From: a bacterium
GTDB taxonomy: Bacteria; Cyanobacteriota; Vampirovibrionia; Obscuribacterales; JAKAZS01
Direction of reading: 5' to 3'
NCBI GenBank assembly: GCA_021815785.1
Contig: JAKAZS010000010.1
Span: 1 to 50,297, forward strand
Length of the DNA: 50,297 nucleotides
Made by a program: the position numbers and the translations under genes. This document shows, piece after piece, positions 45,488 to 50,297 of the stretch (positions within the stretch are counted from its first letter, which is position 1; each line of letters begins with the position of its first letter). The notes beneath the pieces are model-generated. The model was not told the origin of the DNA and made no database searches. It saw nothing but the letters and a program-made list of their open reading frames with translations.

Positions 45488-48400
45488 ATGAAAATCGAAT
45501 ACTGGAAAAGACTTCTGGCTGTTGTTTTGATTCTGGAATTTTGTTTTACTTCATTGTCATTTTTGAATATTTTTAATGAAAATGCTTATGCTAACAATTC
45601 AGCAATGCCTCATCACTTAGGTAATACCCAGACTTTTATGGCAATTGATACCCTAAATCAAGCTGATTTCAAAAATCATGTAATTGATTTGCAGTTAAAT
45701 TCAATTCTGCATGAAATTGTGGCCGGAACCTTAACTAATTTTCATCCTGGCTTGATTAATGTTGGTGGACATTTGCTAAATATTAATGCTAATTCTGTAA
45801 TTACGACAGCTGAAGCGATTGCCTTGCACCAAGTAGTGACGGGGCATCAGCAGGAGTTATTGCTAGGGCTTAATGGAAATGCCATCGGTGGAAGTTTGAA
45901 TTTAACTTCATTTTTAAATCAAAGTTTAGGTTCTCTAGATATTCCCAGCAATGTTAACGCTTTGGTTAATTTAAATCCGAGTCACTTTGATTTATCGGTT
46001 ATTAGTAATTTTGAAAATTACGGCAATCTGTATGGATTTTCAGCGTTAACGAATGTTCATAATTTTAATATTCATAGTAATGATATTTTAAATTCTGGAT
46101 TAATTTCGACTGTTTCATCCTCAATTCCTGTCAGTCTTAATCTTTCTGTTAGCCATGAAATTTTGAACCCAATTAATCTTAATCTAACTGCTAGCCATGA
46201 AATTTTGAACCAAGGAGTAATTATTAGTTCTGGGCTTTTAAATATAGCTAGTCCAGTTTTAACTCAAATACCTAGCCCTAATTTAACGGCTAGTTTAACT
46301 GGAACTAGTGTTGATATTTTTGCTAATGTAATTAGTAATCAAGGAAGTATTAATGCACAAAATGGTAATTTAGAATTAAATGCCTTAAATTCTGTAGGTA
46401 GTCAAAATTTAGTCATTAATAATTTGGCTGGATTAATGGAAGCTAGTCAAAATATTAATATTGCAAGTTCTAATCTTAATCAAAACTTAAATATTGCCAT
46501 TAATGGTGGTGAGTTACTGGCAGCCAAAGAAATCAATTTTCTGGATAATTTAGCTAGTATTAACGCCCAAAACGTCAATTTAAATGGTGTTTTAAATATG
46601 AATGGCGTTAGCGCTCATATTGAATCTGATTCGGCTAATTTAAATTTAGGCAATATTAATATTGCTGGCGACCCAACCTATTATAACCATGGCAATATTA
46701 ATATTACAGGAAATGTTAATGTTAATCAGGATCTTGCTATAATAGCTAGTGGCAATATTACTAGGTCCAATAATCCAATAACTATTTCAGCTCAAGCCGC
46801 TGGACCTGGTGGCAATGGGTATAATATTGAAATTATCGCTGGAGCAAATATAACCACTCCAGCTACTGGTGGCAGTGGTACTTTGCCGCCATTACCTACT
46901 AGCACGATTGTAACTTTTAATGGGGCTTCAAGCACTGGTGGTAATATAAATTTGGGTGGCAGTCAGTCCTTGCATATTACTACTACTGGGATAGGTGGTA
47001 ATTCTTCTGGCGGCAATGTAACTATTGCAGCTTTTGAAAGTACTGGTGGGGCTAATGGTCGAGTACTCTTACCAACAAGTTCAATAATTAACACTTCTGG
47101 CGTTGGCTCTGGCGTTAATGGTGATGTAACAATTATAGCTGGCGCTAATAATCGTGGTGCTGATACCACAGGAGCGATAATTGCTAACGGTGGATTGGGT
47201 GGTGGTGGTAACGTTAGTTTCTATGCAGCTCAGCCAACATCTTCAGATGGCAATCCGATAACTTTTGGCACGAATGGAAGTATTACTTCTGGTAATATAC
47301 TTATCCCATCGGCTACTTTAAATTCTAACCAAATTACGGTTACGAAAAATATTAGTGCTTATACTAGCGCCAATTTTTATGTTGGGGGAAATCATAATTT
47401 TGTAGTTAATAATAATGATAAAGTTACTACCAATAATGGTGGTAGCATATTCGTTGAGGCCAATAATTTTACTTTAGGTAATGCTGGATCGACGCTTAAT
47501 GCTGGCGCCAATGGAACGGTAACGCTAACGCCTAACGCAGCTCAAAATATTGCTTTATCTGGTAATACTGCTGGATACTTTAATATTCAGGCTGGCTATT
47601 TAGGTAGAATAACTGCTGGTAATTTAATTGTAGGATCTTATGGTAAAAGTGGCAACATTGCTTTAGATGGTAACGTTAATAATTATGCAACCAGTCTCCA
47701 ATTATATAATAATGGTACTGTTAACGGAGCTGGGGTATTAACCAGTAGTCAAATAGTTATTGCATCACAAAATGGTTCAATTGGTTCTGTAGCCAATCCA
47801 GTAAATTTAAATAGCGCTAATCTAACATTAAGTGCTCTTGGGGCTAGTCAAAATGTATACGCTAATGATGCGGCAACGGTAAATGTAACGTTATCGCCAT
47901 TTACTTCGGCATTGTTTGGAACTTTTAATAATAATGCTGCTTCTGTGTATAGCCTTATAGCTACTAATGCTAATGCTACGGGAATATTAACTGCCATAGG
48001 TGAAACCCTTACGGCTAATTCTGCTATTATTGAATCTGTTAATGGGTCAATTGGTTTAGTTGCCAACCCGGTTACTTTAAATGCGGCTAACGTTACTTTG
48101 AATGCTGTGAATGGTTCAGTTTATGGAACAGATTCTAATACTGGTACAGTTAATTTAATTGCTTCGGGAGCTTTAATTAATGCTGTAAATACCGTTAGTG
48201 GAACTTATAGTTTTACTAGTGCTGGCAGCTTAACCACAGCTGGTGGGTTATCTTCGTTTAATACGGTGCTTACTGCTAACGGTGGTAGTTTAGATTTAAC
48301 TGGTATTTTCCCGGGTAGTGGTATTTATACAGCTAATGGCGGTTATTTTACAGCTAGTGCTGCTACTTCTATCACTGCTACAGGCATTGGTAATGGTAAT

Positions 48401-50297
48401 CCAGCTACAATTAATACTTCAAATTTAGCTGGCACTGGTGGAAATATTACCTTAACGGCTGGTGCTTCTGGCACAGCAGGTGGCAATGTGAATTTGCCTT
48501 ATGTTTCTTTAATCGGTAATAGTGCAGCTATTTCAGTAACTGCAAATAGTGGAATTGTTAATACTGGCTATGTTACTTTGAGTAATATAGATACATCAGG
48601 GGTTGGTGGAGCTAACAATTCTACAAATAGTCCTACGGCTCCGGCTGGGCAAAATGCTGGAAATATAACAATGACAGCAGCTGGTGGTATTACTACTGGC
48701 TATATTCAGGCTTACGGTGGCGGTGGCGCTGGTGGATACTCAACTATTACGGGAAGTGGAGTAATATCTAACGGTGGCAATGGTGGCAATGGTGGAGTTA
48801 TATTGTTAAATGGTGGTTCTAGTAATGTAACTGTAAGTGGAGATATCAATGTATCTGGTGGTGGTGGCGGTGGTGGTGGTGGCTATGAAGGCAGTCCTGC
48901 TCCGAATGTCGGTAATGGTGGTAATGGAGGAAATAGTGGTAATATTACCATCCTGACTTCTGCAGCTGCTGTAGTTACAGGGCCTATACTGGCAGCTGGT
49001 GGCGGTGGCGGTGATGGTGGTGGTTACGATGGCGGTGGTGGTGGTGGAAGCTTTGGCGGTGGCGGTGGCGGTGGTACATCTTACGGCGCTGGCGGCGGCG
49101 GTGGCTATTATGGCGGTGGTGGTGGTGGCACTCCTGGTGGTGGCGGCGGCGGTGGACTTGGTGCTGGTGGCCTGGGTGGGAGCTCAAGTGGTGGTTATCC
49201 ATTAGCTGGTGGGCAGCCGGGTATTTTAGGGCAAGGAGGACTAGGTGGTGGTACTAATCAAAGCTATCAAAACGTTGGTGCTCCAGGTGGTGTTTTTGGA
49301 CTTGGCGGTATTGGTGGAGGTAATCCAACTTCTTCAGCACCTTTTATTCAAGCGGCTGGTAGTGTTGGCCAGGCTGGCAGTGGCTATCCAGTTGGCAATA
49401 GTATTGGTGGATCAGCTGGTGGTGGAGGCGTAATAAATATTACAGCTAACTCACTTAATTTTAATGGAACAACAAGTTTATTGCCAGCAACTATTTCATC
49501 GTTAGGTGGTACCCCATTTTCTTCATCGCCTTATGCTAGTGATTCAATTAATGCACTAGGATCTGGTGGAGCTGTAAACATTCATTTGGTTCAAGCTTTA
49601 GCCATAAACAATAATATTGAAGCCGGGTCTGCAATAACAGTCGTTTCAACTGGACTTACAACTAGTAATATTACCGAATCTGGTGGTACCCTAACCGCAC
49701 CAACTATAGTTCTAACTGCTAGCGGAAACAGTGGTATTGGCAGCTGTGCTACAAGTCTACAAGTTAATGCATCTGCGTTAACGGTTACAGCTGCAAACGG
49801 TTCTGCTTATATTCAAGATAATTTAACTGGAGCTAATAATATTACCGTAAATACTTCAACAGTAAACACCACTACTGGTGTATTTGATTTAGTTGTGCCC
49901 AATTCAACTGGAATTGTCGATACAAATACTGGAGATAGTGTTACTGGAAATACTATTGTATTAGCAAGTAATAATGGCTCTATCGGTTCGCTTGGTGGTT
50001 TGTTTAATGTTAATAGTGGTTTGTTGACTGGTTATGCCCCAAATGGTAATGTGTACATTCAGGATAATTCTACAGGGAATGTAACTTTACAAAACGACCC
50101 TTGTAGTGGTGTTATAAACACAGCTAATGGTACATTTTTTCTTGAGGCGACCAATGCTGCTACTACTTCTATTATTACTGCCTCTTCAGCTACTGCTGTT
50201 ACTGCTCCATCTGTAGTCATAGTTTCAAGTGCTGGATTGATTGGCACTTCCATTAATACATTAAATGTAAATGCTTCAAACCTTACTCTTAGTGCTG
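45488..50297 (+). CDS. Giant secreted repetitive surface protein/adhesin, 3' end outside window
   Basis: From ATG 45488 an uninterrupted frame runs 1603 codons to the last base of the window without a stop. The N-terminus is a signal peptide (MKIEYWKRLLAVVLILEF, predicted cleavage after AYA near residue 35). The mature part is rich in Asn, Thr, Ser, Gly and Ala, nearly free of Cys, with short beta-strand units (NLN, NIN, VNLN) as in filamentous haemagglutinin-like or autotransporter passenger beta-helices. Gly-rich segments span codons about 1120-1260. Modules opening NGSIG recur. No enzyme domain, LPxTG or autotransporter barrel is visible; the C-terminus lies outside. A TPS-type or other adhesin is plausible. 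The complete gene is longer than 4.8 kb. Confidence 0.88.
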   Translation, partial: MKIEYWKRLLAVVLILEFCFTSLSFLNIFNENAYANNSAMPHHLGNTQTFMAIDTLNQADFKNHVIDLQLNSILHEIVAGTLTNFHPGLINVGGHLLNINANSVITTAEAIALHQVVTGHQQELLLGLNGNAIGGSLNLTSFLNQSLGSLDIPSNVNALVNLNPSHFDLSVISNFENYGNLYGFSALTNVHNFNIHSNDILNSGLISTVSSSIPVSLNLSVSHEILNPINLNLTASHEILNQGVIISSGLLNIASPVLTQIPSPNLTASLTGTSVDIFANVISNQGSINAQNGNLELNALNSVGSQNLVINNLAGLMEASQNINIASSNLNQNLNIAINGGELLAAKEINFLDNLASINAQNVNLNGVLNMNGVSAHIESDSANLNLGNINIAGDPTYYNHGNINITGNVNVNQDLAIIASGNITRSNNPITISAQAAGPGGNGYNIEIIAGANITTPATGGSGTLPPLPTSTIVTFNGASSTGGNINLGGSQSLHITTTGIGGNSSGGNVTIAAFESTGGANGRVLLPTSSIINTSGVGSGVNGDVTIIAGANNRGADTTGAIIANGGLGGGGNVSFYAAQPTSSDGNPITFGTNGSITSGNILIPSATLNSNQITVTKNISAYTSANFYVGGNHNFVVNNNDKVTTNNGGSIFVEANNFTLGNAGSTLNAGANGTVTLTPNAAQNIALSGNTAGYFNIQAGYLGRITAGNLIVGSYGKSGNIALDGNVNNYATSLQLYNNGTVNGAGVLTSSQIVIASQNGSIGSVANPVNLNSANLTLSALGASQNVYANDAATVNVTLSPFTSALFGTFNNNAASVYSLIATNANATGILTAIGETLTANSAIIESVNGSIGLVANPVTLNAANVTLNAVNGSVYGTDSNTGTVNLIASGALINAVNTVSGTYSFTSAGSLTTAGGLSSFNTVLTANGGSLDLTGIFPGSGIYTANGGYFTASAATSITATGIGNGNPATINTSNLAGTGGNITLTAGASGTAGGNVNLPYVSLIGNSAAISVTANSGIVNTGYVTLSNIDTSGVGGANNSTNSPTAPAGQNAGNITMTAAGGITTGYIQAYGGGGAGGYSTITGSGVISNGGNGGNGGVILLNGGSSNVTVSGDINVSGGGGGGGGGYEGSPAPNVGNGGNGGNSGNITILTSAAAVVTGPILAAGGGGGDGGGYDGGGGGGSFGGGGGGGTSYGAGGGGGYYGGGGGGTPGGGGGGGLGAGGLGGSSSGGYPLAGGQPGILGQGGLGGGTNQSYQNVGAPGGVFGLGGIGGGNPTSSAPFIQAAGSVGQAGSGYPVGNSIGGSAGGGGVINITANSLNFNGTTSLLPATISSLGGTPFSSSPYASDSINALGSGGAVNIHLVQALAINNNIEAGSAITVVSTGLTTSNITESGGTLTAPTIVLTASGNSGIGSCATSLQVNASALTVTAANGSAYIQDNLTGANNITVNTSTVNTTTGVFDLVVPNSTGIVDTNTGDSVTGNTIVLASNNGSIGSLGGLFNVNSGLLTGYAPNGNVYIQDNSTGNVTLQNDPCSGVINTANGTFFLEATNAATTSIITASSATAVTAPSVVIVSSAGLIGTSINTLNVNASNLTLSA
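46151..46212 (+). repeat. 42-base direct repeat inside the surface protein gene
   Basis: The sequence beginning AGCCATGAAATTTTGAACC occurs at 46151 and again at 46193, in phase, encoding SHEILN twice at a distance of 14 residues. The neighbouring SLNLSV and NLNLTA are similar, so a recent tandem duplication is likely. Confidence 0.7.
47771..48310 (+). repeat. Two tandem 90-residue NGSIG modules
   Basis: Units start at 47771 (NGSIGSVANPVNLNSANLTL) and 48041 (NGSIGLVANPVTLNAANVTL), exactly 270 bases apart. The first about 40 residues of each are clearly homologous; the rest diverge. Related units recur beyond the Gly-rich insert at 49727, 49973 and 50231. Confidence 0.75.
48849..49440 (+). repeat. 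Poly-glycine / GGN low-complexity segment
   Basis: About 200 codons dominated by GGT and GGC encode runs of Gly broken by Asn, Ser, Tyr, Ala and Asp. Base composition is far more G-rich than the rest of the window. Such trinucleotide runs are prone to length change. Confidence 0.8.
49727..50297 (+). repeat. Further NGSIG-type modules near the right edge
   Basis: Three more units open at 49727 (NSGIGSCATSLQVNASALTV), 49973 (NGSIGSLGGLFNVNSGLLTG) and 50231 (AGLIGTSINTLNVNASNLTL), 246 and 258 bases apart. Two contain NG[SN][AV]YIQDN. The last is cut by the window end, so the array continues. Confidence 0.7.

Noticed and set aside
48984-49205. Overlapping frames on both strands encoding His-rich and Val/Ala-rich peptides of about 70 residues
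   Set aside because: They are other-frame readings of the GGT/GGC tract inside the surface-protein gene and have no ribosome-binding site or family resemblance.
48721-49260. Possible CRISPR or tandem DNA repeat array
   Set aside because: The repetition is of glycine codons within one open frame; there are no constant repeats with unique spacers.

Overview
The window is an AT-rich (roughly one third G+C by eye) bacterial chromosome segment from a Gram-negative-type (diderm) organism. It carries lipid A genes (lpxD, lpxC), a BamA/Skp outer-membrane assembly pair, a RodA/MinCDE envelope and division block, and the 5' part of a very large secreted surface protein. A mitochondrial-type aconitase, a short-form citrate synthase and an acyl-CoA dehydrogenase point to a TCA cycle and acid oxidation rather than pure fermentation. 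BamA with three POTRA domains, the MinC style, low G+C and absence of photosynthesis genes would fit a non-photosynthetic relative of cyanobacteria (Vampirovibrionia/Melainabacteria-like), but this placement is a guess and no 16S or ribosomal protein gene is present to test it.

Layout. 0.2-2.5 kb: aconitase (-). 2.8-7.5 kb: bamA-skp-lpxD-lpxC (+), an outer-membrane assembly and lipid A operon. 7.8-8.8 kb: a thioredoxin-reductase-like ferredoxin-NADP reductase (+). 8.9-11.4 kb: alr-nadD-yqeK (-). 11.7-13.0 kb: HU and a Gfo/Idh/MocA oxidoreductase (+), then tRNA-Gly(GCC). 13.2-19.5 kb: a small membrane protein followed by the protein-quality-control series trigger factor-ClpP-ClpX-Lon. 19.8-23.9 kb: a catabolic operon of class III aminotransferase, aldehyde dehydrogenase and acyl-CoA dehydrogenase closed by a hairpin terminator. 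24.2-25.7 kb: dodecin and a cytochrome P450. 25.7-33.5 kb: a sugar and glycan block with a GT2 enzyme, an NDP-sugar epimerase and three tandem related glycosyltransferases, of which only the last keeps a complete C-terminal GT4 domain. 33.7-34.4 kb: a repeat protein with a GspE/MshE-N-like tail. 34.5-35.6 kb: citrate synthase (-). 36.3-36.8 kb: small heat-shock protein with a CIRCE-like half site upstream. 37.0-38.0 kb: amidohydrolase. 38.2-41.8 kb: minC-minD-minE-rodA (-). 42.2-43.5 kb: membrane-anchored TPR protein (-). 43.7-45.1 kb: APC-family amino-acid permease. 45.5 kb to the right edge: one uninterrupted reading frame of at least 1603 codons encoding a signal-peptide-bearing, Asn/Thr/Gly-rich repetitive surface protein that runs off the window.

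Most interesting points: the giant open-ended surface protein with 82-90-residue repeats and a poly-Gly insert; the tandem glycosyltransferase array showing stepwise loss of a catalytic domain; and complete absence of TGA as a stop codon in 36 complete genes (30 TAA, 6 TAG). The first 196 bases hold no gene that I can recognise. No CRISPR array, insertion sequence, phage gene or replication origin was seen.
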